A program made the translations under genes and the position numbers. The notes below the pieces were generated by a model. It saw only the letters and a program-made list of their open reading frames with translations. It did no database searches and was not told the origin of the DNA. A stretch of DNA of 64,000 nucleotides, taken from NCBI GenBank assembly GCA_030762935.1, contig CM060900.1, forward strand, positions 108,900,620-108,964,619. Reading direction: 5' to 3'. Origin of the DNA: Hymenopus coronatus (lineage: Eukaryota > Arthropoda > Insecta > Mantodea > Hymenopodidae). Each line of letters starts with the position of its first letter. The stretch's first letter is position 1. Shown piece by piece: positions 1 to 10,745 of the stretch.

Positions 1-183
1 TTTGGTATTTAACGGTCTTTTCATTTTTAAGCTATGCTGTCCACAGACACACACGCACCTTTTTCTGGTTTCAGGAGGTCCCAAAACATGTATTTCCGAT
101 GAAATCTCGGTATCAAATATTTGGATGCATTGCAATACCTTGTCTATACACTATGTACATAGTACCTGTAGAGGAATTAAAAA
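1..183 (+). mobile_element. Hel-A copy, 3' end (cut by window start)
   Basis: This is the 3' part of the Hel-A repeat: the CA-containing tract, a block ending in GGTATC, and the terminal palindrome around CTATGTACATAG. It ends near 183 in a degraded GTAGAGGAATTAAAA. The copy continues off the left edge. Identity rests on alignment by eye with the full copies at 23640-24533 and 25529-26374. Confidence 0.8.
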
Positions 184-606
184 GGTTGGTTGCAAAAACT
201 TGCACTGACTCTGACCTGAAGGTAGAGCAAAGCTTGCTGCATTAGAAATGTCTTATATCAGCACAGAAAATTGAATAGCAGTCTCCTGCTTCTCAGGCAG
301 CAGCACAATTGCATCATCACGCTATCTTAGCTGCTATACTTCAAGGCAATCATATTATAAATCTCTGGCTTAAAGACATTGTGAAAGTGCACGTGTTCTG
401 TATACAAGTTGGACAATAAGTGACAAAACACTATCAAATTCCGCTAATAGTACGTAATTCTGAAAACCTTCGTACTGAATCTGAAATATAGATGTACGTG
501 GAAACCAGAATGATGAAACATGGATAATGAAATAGCATGTAAGAACATTTCTGAAGATATAACACAAATTCAATCATTGGGAGAATTTTATGCAACGTTA
601 GAAAAA
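184..606. other. unassigned AT-rich sequence
   Basis: I see no gene, repeat or structured element in this stretch. Short ORFs here have no recognisable motifs. Confidence 0.5.
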
Positions 607-651
607 TCCAATGTGTTCCATTCACATAACTTTCTGTAGCTGTTCCCCAAA
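607..651 (+). mobile_element. Hel-A 5' fragment, interrupted by another Hel-A
   Basis: The fragment begins A|TCCAATGTGTTCCATTCAC and includes the 5' subterminal motif of Hel-A. It stops at 651, where the opposite-strand copy 652-1525 begins. Its continuation (TTTTATCTATATCATGCTAATC, like the full copy at 42332) resumes at 1526-1551. This is a nested insertion of one Hel-A copy into another at an A|T site. Confidence 0.7.
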
Positions 652-1525
652 CTATTTTTACTTTCTCCATACGCACTATGTACATAGTGTATAGAGAAAG
701 TATTGCACTCCACCAAAAATTCGATACCGAGATTTCACCGGAAATATATGTTTTAGGGTCCCCAATATCCAAAAAAAGCATTTTCACAAAAAGGTCCGTG
801 TGTGTGTGTGTGTCCGTGTGTCTGTGAACACGATAACTCAAAAACGAAAAGTCGGTATAATACCAAACTTGGTATTTAAGTTTAGTATCTTCCAGGGATG
901 CGACACGAAGATTTGGAGAGAAATCCCCCCAACCCCAACTACCCTTTACATGGAGCTTTTTTCGAAAATTTTGATTTTCTCAAAAATGGCTCCAACGATT
1001 TTGATTAAAATTTCGTATATTAAACACATTTACCTGACAAATAAAATGTATATCTTGAATTTTCTGGGAATAGCCTCTGAAGAGTAGTTTATTCTGGATG
1101 AATTTTACTAAATTTTGAATAACTGCAAACCGTAAGAGATGGACAAAAATTTACTGCACAAAAAATGTAGAGCACATTAAAACACACAATTTATGTTATA
1201 TGCATTTTCTTCGTGGAGTTCGTCGTTTTTGTGACATTCCTTATTTTTGGTTTCTGCTATGAAAAACGTATACTTTTCTCATACAGGAACTTGTCAACTC
1301 CTATCCATATAGACAAAGGAACTTCATTGACATAGCAACCAGCTTTTGACTATCACTTTAACCTACGGTTGTCCCTTATTTCGCTTCTACTTACAAGGAA
1401 GCGAGTAATTAGACTATTTCTGCTATTTTTTGTCTGATTAGCATAAAGTAAATAGAAGTATAAGCTTTTTAAGAATTATTTGTTGCAGGGATATGGAGAA
1501 AGTCATGTGAATGGTATACATCAGA
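652..1525 (-). mobile_element. Hel-A, full-length copy (874 bp)
   Basis: Full non-autonomous copy read on the minus strand. Its 5' end is TCTGATGTATACC at 1525, preceded by A. Its 3' palindrome (CTATGTACATAG core) lies near 665-705 and its ATAG end at 652-655, followed by a T on that strand. By eye it is about 95% identical over its whole length to 23640-24533 in the opposite orientation, so both are recent. A short GT tract (about 798-815) occupies the same internal place as the long CA tract of the other copy. It encodes no recognisable protein. Confidence 0.85.
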
Positions 1526-1552
1526 TTTTTATCTATATCATGCTAATCTAGG

Positions 1553-1870
1553 TATTCGGGAGGTCCTGGGTTCGCGTTATTCGTGGTTTTCCCGGGTCTT
1601 AGTAGGGTGGCTTCTCATACTACGATTTCCTTTCCATCATTTTCTTTTCGTTCCATTTCCTTCTTACTTTCCAAACGGGCTTTAGGTTCATGTCGTACGG
1701 TGGTGCCGGAAAGATGGCACGAATTTATTTTCGATCGAAAGAGCACACATCTTGGGCAAGAGGGCTGCCTGGTCGACGGGTCGCTCCAGAAGTGGGACGG
1801 ATATTATAGCCTGGAAGTGTTTGGGACTTCCGCGCGTCTCTGGTCTGTAGCATTCTTTCAGTTCACATTT
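1553..1870 (+). mobile_element. SINE-D (tRNA-derived composite) copy
   Basis: The sequence opens with a B-box-like GGTCCTGGGTTCGCGTT, then CGTGGTTTTCCCGGG. It ends with a block (CCAGAAGTGGGACGG ... TTCCGCGCGTC) repeated at 11690-11790. The two copies are collinear, which supports a dispersed short element. The A box is poorly preserved. Confidence 0.55.
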
Positions 1871-1872
1871 CC

Positions 1873-1992
1873 GCCTGCTGGTGTTAACCCTCCCCCCCAC
1901 ACACACACACTTTTATATATAAGTGTATGTGTGTGGTTAAAACCACCAGGCGGTGTGTGTATATATTGTATCTATATTGTATATAGATACAA
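1873..1992. repeat. two adjacent palindromes with CA/TG and TA tracts
   Basis: Positions 1873-1951 form a large imperfect palindrome: CCTGCTGGTGTTAAC at one end, GTTAAAACCACCAGG at the other, with complementary CA and TG runs between. Immediately after, 1966-1992 is a 12-bp perfect inverted repeat (TTGTATCTATA / TATAGATACAA) around a tiny loop. Either could extrude as a cruciform. No known element boundary was recognised. Confidence 0.7.
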
Positions 1993-2017
1993 TTATACAA
2001 TTCTTATAAATATTTAA

Positions 2018-2236
2018 GAAACATTAGTAGGTTGAGAAAGTGATGTAAATGTAACACATAAGGTTGTATTACTCATATATCATTTATATATAGGCCACAT
2101 TGTCTCACTTATACCTGCAGTTAACTCGTTTGACAAACTTCACCGATGTGGAAGTAAAGGAACTGAATTGTTGACAAATGAGCAATACAACCTTACGTGT
2201 TACATTTACATCACTTTCTCAAACTACTATCGTTTC
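2018..2236. mobile_element. MITE-M, short copy (219 bp, ~60-bp TIRs)
   Basis: The ends 2018-2079 and 2176-2236 are inverted copies of each other with only a few mismatches over about 60 bp; both contain TTGAGAAAGTGATGTAAATG followed by TAACAC. The centre is short and non-coding. This is a classic MITE. A longer, more diverged relative lies at 20259-21261. The block GAGAAAGT-ATGT-AATG-AACACAT also resembles the 5' terminus of Hel-A, so the families may share a terminal sequence. No convincing target duplication was seen for this copy. Confidence 0.85.
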
Positions 2237-2261
2237 TTTTATATATCTTCTATAGACTATT

Positions 2262-2785
2262 AGGATTAGGATACGGACGGTGGGAACCCCGCATTAACTC
2301 CAGGTGGTTATTGTACCTACGCCCCACGAGGGGGCGCCTTCGGGAGGGAAGAATGAGGTGAGAGAATACATCGGACGGCGGAAACCAGAAAAGACGGAAC
2401 AGCAATGATGGGTTCATACACTTTCCAGATTGAAGCACCCCGAGTGCTGCACAGGCAGACTGGGACCACGCTCCCTCCATGAGTGGTCCTCATCCCAGCA
2501 AACAGCCGAAGTCGGGGACGGAGACAATCACTTTGAGCATTCGTTTACCCTGCCACGCCGCTCTGAGCACCTCCGTCGACACTTCCAACCCTGAAAGGAA
2601 CTAACGGTACAAAGGATGAACGGAGTGACAGGGGCAACGATAAGAGATTTGTGGGCTGAAAGAAATCCTCCCAGCATTCGCCTGCCGACCTGGGAAACCC
2701 CTGAAAATCCACGGGTCAGGTAGGCTAACCACGGGGATCGAACCCGCGAATACGGGCCACAGTCATCCCGCTCGGTTTTAACGGA
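2262..2785 (-). mobile_element. SINE-D copy, long
   Basis: Minus-strand GC-rich element. Its head near 2770-2730 carries a B box (GGTTCGATCCCCG), followed by GGCAGGCGAATGCTGGG and a long body. The same motif order is seen at 46790-47215, 49540-50125 and 59325-59815. It stands out from the AT-rich flanks. No ORF is supported. Confidence 0.7.
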
Positions 2786-3214
2786 ATATTCTTACGAAAG
2801 CATATTTTTCTGTCTACTTCGCGTTAATCTAGCTATATCGATTTGGAAAACTATATTTCTCATCCTTACAACTCACTGTAGGCAAAAGGGCGACAGAGGA
2901 AACCACATTGATAGATGTTTAAATCGAGTCGCTATAAAAATGTAGAAAACTTCCATACTGTTTCTACTATATCACGAGAAAGAACTGAAAAGCGACAGCA
3001 CTTTAAAAATGGCAAAAGTATTAACAATTTCAAATATCTTGGAAATTGTTGAATACCACAAAGAAAGAAACAGAGATACTATTTGAAGTAAATTGCGTAG
3101 TTTAAAGATATCTAACGTTCCTGTGTAGCGCATCCTTGTATATCTCTTATGGGTTGCTCATTATAAAATGCTTTCGGAATGCAGACGGCTTCACAGGCTA
3201 TTATCAGAAATTCA

Positions 3215-3247
<33 letters not shown>

Positions 3248-3264
3248 TATACATATATATATAT
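2786..3264. other. unassigned sequence ending in CATA/TA microsatellite
   Basis: No gene was recognised. A CATA run followed by TA repeats occupies about 3217-3263. Confidence 0.5.
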
Positions 3265-3570
3265 GAATTAATGTCCTCCACACCATTGGTGTGTGTTGGA
3301 CGGGAGTTGGAAAAGTAGAGTCTGACTTCCTGACCACCTTTCCAACTTATGTCCTACAGACAGCTGTTGTGGAAGAAACAATTCCAAAGATTGACTAATA
3401 GTTGGTTAAACAATAAAGTCCGGGACTTTTTGGTTTACTGTGAAAAATTCGAATTAGTTGGGGTATCTAATGTGGCAACGGTAGCTCAGTGGTTAGAACA
3501 GCTGGGCAGAGACTGGAAATCCACGGTTAAAATTCCGGCCGTCTCATTGAATTTTTGAGTCTCACTCTTA
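3265..3570. mobile_element. SINE-E composite with tRNA-like arm
   Basis: A left arm (GTGTGTGTTGGACGGG ... AAGTAGAGTCTGAC) is followed by a linker (TTGACTAATAGTTGGTTAAA). The right tRNA-like arm holds GGTAGCTCAGTGGTTAGA (A box) and GGTTAAAATTCCGGCC (B box). The same order occurs at 8890-9305, where the left arm still keeps its own tRNA-like part in inverted orientation. The left arm here has decayed. Confidence 0.6.
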
Positions 3571-3640
3571 CTTTTCCAATATCTACATTTATTTGTCACG
3601 TACATGGTATTTTAATCAGAATTGAACTTGGAAGTTTTTG

Positions 3641-3882
3641 AACTTAAATACCAATTATGGAATTTATACGAATCTTTGTTGTTGAGTTATACTGTTCTCT
3701 CTCTCTCTCTCTCGCTCTCTCTCTCTCAATCAATCAATCACTCACACACATACTTGCTTCTAAAACTGCTTCATTTTTTGATACAGTGGCCTAAAAACAT
3801 GCGTTTCCGGTGAAATCTGAATGTAGAACATTTTGGGTGGAATACAATATCTTCCCTACTTACCAGGTACATGGTATAGAGA
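3641..3882 (+). mobile_element. Hel-A 3' fragment with CT microsatellite
   Basis: It contains the Hel-A motifs GAACTTAAATACCAA, the TTGAGTTATACTGTTC block, TTTCCGGTGAAATC and a degraded terminal palindrome. A CT run (about 3695-3727) and a CAAT run sit where other copies have the CA tract. Confidence 0.75.
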
Positions 3883-4517
3883 AAAAACTACTCGGACATA
3901 TCCTTTAAGGCAAGGGTGGCATTTGACGTGTATCATATCATCTCTAGCTACGGGTATCTCTTATCGGCGCCCTTAATGTTTATGATGTAATGTGTGAATT
4001 ACTCCGCGTTCTATACTCGGTGAAAGGGTACTACAAACAAAGGAAACGGCGGGTAGAAACTTACGCTCCCGGTCACCAATATGTATACGACATTCTGGTT
4101 CTCTAAAAGATTAAATCGGGAGAAAGTTGACTTGGCTGTGATTCAAATATTGTAAAATGTTTTTTCGAGGTTAAGGCTTGGTAGAAGGACAATCTCTCGA
4201 TTTTATGTACATAAAGTCATAGTTTAAGTAACAAAGATCCCGGTGAAATAAAAATGTGAATATTACATCACAGCTAACACATGAAGAGCTGATGTTTGGA
4301 GTAGGAGAAGAAATATATAGTCCTTGAAACCGGGGTAAAGAACAGCAAGTGGCTCTTTTTTCTTCTAACGTTATCCCTGGGAGGGACGAGTGGGGGAAGT
4401 TAAAGGCGACATGTCCGAGCAATGATAAGTGTTATCACGAACTGAACACATCCTAGGTTGGTCACCCCTGCCCACAAACCCCGAGCCCCCAGCCCGGGTC
4501 CCCTACGGGCCAAGGAG
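3883..4517. other. unassigned sequence
   Basis: No gene was recognised. The last ~60 bases are GC-rich (CCCGAGCCCCCAGCCC) and may be degraded repeat. Confidence 0.4.
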
Positions 4518-4750
4518 ACTGCGACTTGACCAAGTGATTAGACCACTCGCCTCTCACCAAGCAACCCGGGTTCGTAGCCAAGCGTCCGTATGTCGGATTT
4601 GTGGTCAAAGTGGCGCAGCAGCGGGTTTTCTCCGAGTTCTCCAGTTTTCCCCACCAGAATATTCCACTGGTGCTCCATCTTCATTCCAAGTATCATAGTG
4701 TCATCGCGTGCGATGCCATTTGCGGCAAAAGCGGGCGTTAAACACTATAA
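4518..4750 (+). mobile_element. SINE-A1 copy (tRNA-derived)
   Basis: Degraded tRNA-Ser/Leu-like head: ACCAAGTGATTAGACCACTC as A box and CCCGGGTTCGTAGCC as B box. Then comes the family's central domain (GGGTTTTCTCCGAGTTCTCC) and the tail ending GCGGGCGTTAAACACT plus an A run. Confidence 0.85.
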
Positions 4751-5394
4751 AAAAATTAGGCCCAGGGATGCTCCCAGATAATAGGCCTGTCAGCAGTCCA
4801 ACCAACGCCAGAGGGAGATATTTACAAAGCACATGCCCGCCGAGACGCAGCACACCGAACGCCTAACTGCGGTGTCATCTCGCTTGGTAAAGAGCTTATT
4901 GTATTGAACGCGTTGTGTACAAAGTCAGTCCTGCATTTCTGTCTAGTGTGTGGCATTTTCTTTAAACCGGTAGAAACGTCCTCTATGGTATGCGTCCTCT
5001 ATGTCAGACTCCATAGACCGAACTCAGCATAATCAGTAATCAGTTCTGTTTTTATTGCGGACCAGATGTGTAAGATCGAATGAAAGGTGTACAAATTATT
5101 TCAAGACCAATCCTCCGTTTCTGTTGCAAGTCGCCTGTTTTTTAGATTTCCTTGATCACTGCGGATTCTTCTTCTGTACCCCGTGAAAATGTTTGTGTTT
5201 TCAATAAAAATAACTCCGGACAATAAGCTCTATTTTGATTACGCACAAGATATGTCAAGATCGGATAAAATATGTGGATAAACGGTAGTTCTCTTCACTG
5301 ATCGCAACCTAACTTCAAGCTAATCACACACACGCACACTCTTTTCTCTCTATCTCTCCTTTTTAGAAATGTAGTTTAACATCACCTGGTTGGT
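4751..5394. other. unassigned sequence
   Basis: Nothing recognisable was seen apart from a short CA/CT-rich patch near 5325-5355. Confidence 0.4.
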
Positions 5395-5573
5395 CATATC
5401 GGACGATGAATGAAATGAGTGAAATGATCTTGAAGCTTAAAGTTACTCAACATTCGTCTTCTCAGGGCGGAAAAAAATCAGGTATCTTACCTTAAGCGAG
5501 TTTCAAACTCGCGGCCTATGGAATATGAGGCAGACACGCTACCCCTACACTACAGAGGCGGGTTAAGCCAGTC
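5395..5573 (-). mobile_element. SINE-B copy
   Basis: Minus strand: a tRNA-like head near 5573-5490 with CGCGAGTTTGAAACTCGC as B box and TGCCTCATATTC before it, then the body ending TAACTTTAAGCTTCAAG. It is collinear with the copies at 10948 and 58111. Confidence 0.75.
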
Positions 5574-8500
5574 TTGTTCTCTCTATTTGCCGCATACTTT
5601 TATTTTTTGATTTGCTGCGAATGGTAATTGTTGCGGTTGAGTCAAATTCCGCACATACATTTCGCCTTGGTGTAACCACACAAATAAACACCGCATACAT
5701 CTTTACAGGTATGTTATTCTCGCCAAGATATTATCATAATTCTTCCGTCACTTTGAGCTCTATGATTGCGTTTCGTGTGCTTGTGTCGTCAGGAAAGTGC
5801 AACATTGTGAGTCTGAAAAGGGAAAGGACTGGCTAATCTACGATTCTGATAGTTATTGAACAAAGAATACTAAAAACTGGCGAAACATTTTGTAGATGCA
5901 TTGCAGTATATAGGTAATGCAAAATGGTAGGCAGCTTCGGAGATGATTTCGCTTAGTGATGAATAGCGTTGCATTGAAGGTGGTGATAAATGCGTTCAAA
6001 GGAAACTTGTGAGTAACGTTGCTAAAAGAAAGCCGAGAATATCAGAGTGTCCATATGAATAATTTATGTAGTGTTTGAAGAAAATGGCGCCAGTTTAGAT
6101 AATTTCACTGTTGGCGACGTTACTCGTTTAGGGAATATGTTTATATACTTTAAAATACGGAAGTTTCAACAGGCTACATGCCAGAAAGCTGTAAGAACGT
6201 CTTAAGTAGGTAAATTGAAAAGTTGGGGCTTGAAAATGGTAAGAAAACATTTTTACTGGTTGTCTAGTAAACGCGTGAGCATTTCGGCCGCTTCTTTGTA
6301 CAACGTGTATAATCGTTATAACACAGTCTCCAGCAGTCTTTTCTACAGCGTTGCAACTTCTTATTATCGCCACTTGTTTCCCTCTTTATTAAACACGTGA
6401 ATTTGTAATTTTGGCAACTGAGACTCCTCGTGAATTGAAATAAAAATAATGGATGCAGAATTACGTAAGGTAATATATTTTCAATATGCGTCCTGGCTTA
6501 GATATCTACATGGCAGGATGATGTCTTAAGATTATACTAGGAATAACGTTAATTCCGCAACAAAAATGTCAAGTTTAGGCAAGTTTTGCACAAGGTTGAA
6601 CAGGAAAGTGAAAGTGGTGACAATTTCTTTCCCAGTTTTTCAAGATTTAGGACTCGCATGTAAACACTACAATCCCAGGTTCTTTCTCAGCATTTAATGA
6701 ACACAAATGCAGTTGGTTCAAGTCGCCTAACCGCAGCTAATAACTGTCATAAATCCATCTTGATTGACTTGAAGCTCATAGCAACCGTGATTTTTACACC
6801 CAAATAGTTTCCAAATAGATTATTTTTAGGATGTATTTTTGTGATTGTGTATTCCATTGTTGGGTCTCCAATTTTTTTTTAGTGTTTAACGCCCGCTTTT
6901 ACTGCTCTGGCGATTGAGTCTCCAGTCAATTGTCCTTTTAATACATGTAACTGGATTTATTGGGTGCTATTTCAAGTTTGGTTTATGTGCACTATGCTTC
7001 TAATGATGTTATTTGTTAATTTATTAGCCCACTCGTTTGTATCACTTCCAATTTCAACATGGACGCCAATAGCATATTTTGCTCTTGATTCTTCATTTGG
7101 TGTTATTACATCATTAATTGCGTCCTCTGTTGATCTCCGCTTTCAAAAGCCACATTGTCTATGCCTACTCATACCAACCATTGTTCTAACTGATTTAACT
7201 CTTTTGCATATTAATCATTCAAATATTTTCCCCATAGCATCAAGGAGACAATTGGGTCTACAGGAGTTTTAATCAAGTTTGTCCTTATCTTCGCCCTTTT
7301 TCGACAGTATAATTTAGTCTCCTTCTAATAACAGGGAAGTCTTCCTTGTCATAAACATTCATTTTGAAGTCTAAGTAGGAATGGTGTTATTTACTTTTCT
7401 AGTTGTATACTAACTTCATTAGCAAGAATGGTTCGGATGCCTCTTTTTCTCTAGGTTCTGTATTAGTAGGCTAATTTCCTTTATACCTAGAGGATATGTA
7501 ACTCTTGTAAACTGTTACGGAAGGAAAAATGCTATTGCCATCTTGGAGAATGGGCCAAATTTTATGCAGGTAGTGCACCTGAACACGCGTGTTTGCAGAT
7601 AGAAATATAATTAGTATTTCATATCCATTGCGCGACTAGTGAAGTCTCAAGATTTGCAATGCGAAGCGACAGAATGAAGATCATTGTTGTACGTAAATTT
7701 CTCTCGTAGATGAATATGAAAACATTTCTTGGTTTCTACCTGGACGTCTGTTCCGTTTCTTTTGGCATAAAGGAAACATTTTCCATTGCCTTTGTCCGAT
7801 GTTTAACTTTTCTACATCTTACTGCTACATTTTCCCTGGGTATGAAAGAGATTCAATTGGAAGAGTGTAGCTTTGAGAAGGCAGAAAGACTTAGGAGAAA
7901 TGGGAATGGAGCATGGTTGGCATTTGGGTAAAAGCAATATAAAGAAGTGAGAGAGGAAGAAGGAATCGCTCCTAATGTCGACGACAGAAGCTCTTTAGAT
8001 CTGTGTAGAAAAGGTAAAAGAAGTCGGAAGGAATATATTGATACATGGTTGTGATGATTTTGGAAGAAAAATGTTTTGTGTGATCGCGTGAGGGGATTAA
8101 TTCAAACTATTAATAAAGAAAGTTAAATTACATTACACCATGTGTTTTATGTGAGGGAATGAGTATTTCTCATTGACTAATGGAGAACGAAATAGTAAGA
8201 CAATAAAGGGGTGGTATTTGGGATTGTTTTACTACATACGGCACCTCAGGGGACGACTCTGGCAATACATGCAATTGAATGACATTTGGGAAAGGAAATT
8301 TTATACGTCTAGGTTTAGGGTAACTCCCCAACATTTGTCAGTTATGAAGACTGATGACAACATTTAAAAAACCTCAAGCAGGAAGAACGGTGGGGTTTCA
8401 ACTGTGGAACTTCCGTTCACTAGTCCATGTCTTAATCTACCGCTGCCACGAATTTCGGTAGTATCTAGAATGAATTTCTAGATGAAGTAGCAACTAACAT

Positions 8501-8889
8501 TTGACAACAACGAGGGTACAGAACAATAACAAAGGGGACAACTATTAGGGAGAATAAGTTGATATGGAGTTTTAAGGAATCATATCCTTCTGTAGTTAAC
8601 GATATGCCTGTTTTAGCTGCTGATGCATACAGCCCCCTGAGGGTTATGTTGTTGCACATATGGTGCACCTGTTGGCGTTTTCAATGGATAACATTTTCCT
8701 CTAACGCTGACTTCTTTTTGAAGTAGGATGCTCGATATGTGGATCTTTTTTTGACATTTTTATAGAAACATTGTGAAATCTGAATGAAAGGTCTGAATAG
8801 GCTCGGCCGAGCCCCCTGGTCCGGCCCGGTCTATGGACCAGGTTCAATCTTAATATGAAAAGAAATGCTAATATCATATATAATTTATA
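5574..8889. other. 3.3 kb unassigned AT-rich sequence
   Basis: No convincing exon or complete repeat was found. A short minus-strand tail of SINE-A1 lies at 6872-6915 (listed separately). The short ORFs have no motifs, and splice-bounded coding segments could not be supported. Confidence 0.4.
6872..6915 (-). mobile_element. SINE-A1 3' tail fragment
   Basis: TTTAGTGTTTAACGCCCGC and the following CTTTTACT, read in reverse, is the terminal tail of SINE-A1 including its A run. The rest of the element is missing. Confidence 0.7.
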
Positions 8890-9305
8890 ATTGTGAGTTA
8901 ATTATTTCTTGCACACCAGTTGTGTGTAGGACAAATTGGAGAAGTAGAGTCAGACCGTAAAATTCAATGACATAGCCGCGATTTGAACCGCGGATCTCCT
9001 GGTTTCGTCCTGTTGCTCTAACCCTTGAGCTACGATGGTAAAATGCCAAAATTGATTGACCAATAGTTTGTTAACCATAAAGCCCGCGACTTAATACTTA
9101 CGGAGTTTGTAAGTCGCCATTGAGGTATGACCTCTCAAAAAATAATTTGGGATCTCCTTGTTGTTTTCCGGAAAAACGCAAGTCCGTTTGAGAATTTAGT
9201 GTTGTGGCGGTATGTTGCCAAGATATCTCAATGGTTAGAATAATTGGACAGAATCCGAGAGATCCGTAATTAAAATCCCGGCTATGGCATTGAATTCATA
9301 CAGTT
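8890..9305. mobile_element. SINE-E composite, both arms tRNA-like and inverted
   Basis: The left arm (8890-9045) is a minus-strand tRNA-like unit with GCGGTTCAAATCGCGGC as B box and an A-box-like GAGCTACGATGG. The linker (TTGACCAATAGTTTGTTAA) matches the one at 3388. The right arm (9190-9305) is a plus-strand tRNA-like unit (ATCTCAATGGTTAGA, AAATCCCGGC). Both arms end in CATTGAATT, so the whole folds back on itself. Confidence 0.65.
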
Positions 9306-9520
9306 TTATTTGTCATATAAACATCTTAAACGTAAGCTATTTTGATTAGAATTGTTAGTGTTATTCTTATGAAATAAAAATGACGAAAACCTTTCCATAT
9401 GGAGGAACATAGAGATAAAAGGCATGTTTACTTTGTGATGTTGAGATGCCTGGAATAATACAATTATCGCAGCATCCACTCACCTATAGCAGTGGCACTA
9501 CTACTGCTGCTGCTACTGCC

Positions 9521-9569
<49 letters not shown>

Positions 9570-9983
9570 TAATAATAAATAATAATAATACCATCATCAA
9601 AATGCTTGCTTTGGACAGTTGCGAATAACGTTATAACAGCATGACAGCTGCAAAGTTCGCCTTCCTCCGTCCAGCCACACCCAGGATATACTGGCCAGAG
9701 TAATGGGGCGGCATGTGGTCAATAACGCAGAATACCGTCAACATCTCGCTTACTGCATTCTTATTTCAGGACTCCAGTTTTCTCCTCTTTGGTTCCTAGG
9801 ATCGAATGCATCTTGCACCAGGGCCCCAGCAGAGGAAAACATTCCCGTATGGGTACCGGAATTCGAACCCAAGTGCTATCAAACTATAGAAATAACGCTT
9901 TGTAGATTAATAATAAAAACAAAGACATAATAATCGCATTAATAGTAGTGAATAACTGCAGAATTAGACAACTGGGCACGGGC
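9306..9983. other. unassigned sequence with AAT microsatellite
   Basis: An AAT/AATA run spans about 9522-9590. The rest shows no recognisable gene or element. An apparent poly-Asn ORF here is the microsatellite read in frame. Confidence 0.6.
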
Positions 9984-10306
9984 TCAGGAGTACAGTATAA
10001 TCATTCTCGGGCTGGGTTCAGATCTGATCGGGCCTGAGAATTTTGGCCCGTGCAGACATTTAACCTTTTATGTCACATCCTTGTAAGATAATGAACTTAA
10101 ATACCAAGCTTTGTATTTAAACATTTTGTTATTTTTGAGTTGTGGGCCCAGGAGTACAGTATAATCATTCTCGGGCTGGCTTCAGATCTGATCGGGCCTG
10201 AGAATTTTGGCCCGTGCAGACATTTAACCTTTTATGTCACATCCTTGAAAGATAATGAACTTAAATACCAAGCTTTGTATTTAAACATTTTGTTATTTTT
10301 GAGCTG
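9984..10306 (+). repeat. tandem duplication, two ~160-bp units, 164-bp period
   Basis: The unit CCAGGAGTACAGTATAATC through TTATTTTTGAG occurs at about 9984-10140 and again at 10147-10304, with only a few differences (GGGTTC/GGCTTC, TGTAAG/TGAAAG). Each unit contains Hel-A sequence (CTTAAATACCAAGC), so the duplication arose after the Hel-A insertion and is recent. Confidence 0.9.
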
Positions 10307-10450
10307 TGCTGTTCAAAAACACCCTTGGACATTTTTCTAAGGAGAATACATTTTTTAATCAGGGAGTCTCAAAGCATGTATTTTGGGCAAAATCCCGTTA
10401 TCTAATTTTGGGATAGAATTCAATATTTTCTATAACTATATATACATCCT
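10060..10450 (+). mobile_element. Hel-A 3' portion (partly duplicated), joined to mariner end
   Basis: Hel-A 3' motifs run through ATCAGGGAGTCTCAAAGC to a degraded end at about 10450. There they join directly to a mariner-type terminus (CCTTTGTCAGAAAG). The same junction occurs on the opposite strand near 15140, so the two loci descend from one composite. Confidence 0.7.
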
Positions 10451-10745
10451 TTGTCAGAAAGTTTCAGGAGTTTTTTTTTTATTTATTTTTAAGTGTACAT
10501 GAGTATGCTCCTCCTGTCAAAGAGTGAACCAAACTCTTTACATCTTGAGTTCCAGATGTGACATTTGAATGGACACGCGCAGATTTGATAACATATGGTG
10601 AAATTTTAAAATTTAATCTTCTCGAAATGTTGTGTTCAGCTTTTGCAACATCATAGTGTTCTTCATGGTGGACGTTTTGTTGCAATTTCTTTCAGATTTT
10701 CAGCGTGCGACTATTGAAGGTTAATGATACTGTTTTGTGTTTGCA
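10451..10745 (+). mobile_element. mariner relic, 5' terminus plus internal transposase fragment
   Basis: A terminus-like CCTTTGTCAGAAAGTTTCAG is followed directly by a T-rich stretch and codons reading HEYAPP, an internal transposase motif. The N-terminal half is therefore deleted. The minus-strand relic at 14611-15145 has the same join. No function remains. Confidence 0.6.

Noticed and set aside
800..1087. Conserved ORF in Hel-A shared by copies at 800-1087 and 24078-24509
   Set aside because: The two copies are near-identical DNA, so open frames are shared by descent. Older copies are broken, and no protein motif is visible.
2262..2785. GC-rich block as a CpG-island promoter
   Set aside because: The same block, in the same order, recurs at 46.8, 49.5 and 59.3 kb with a tRNA-like B box, so it is a repeat.
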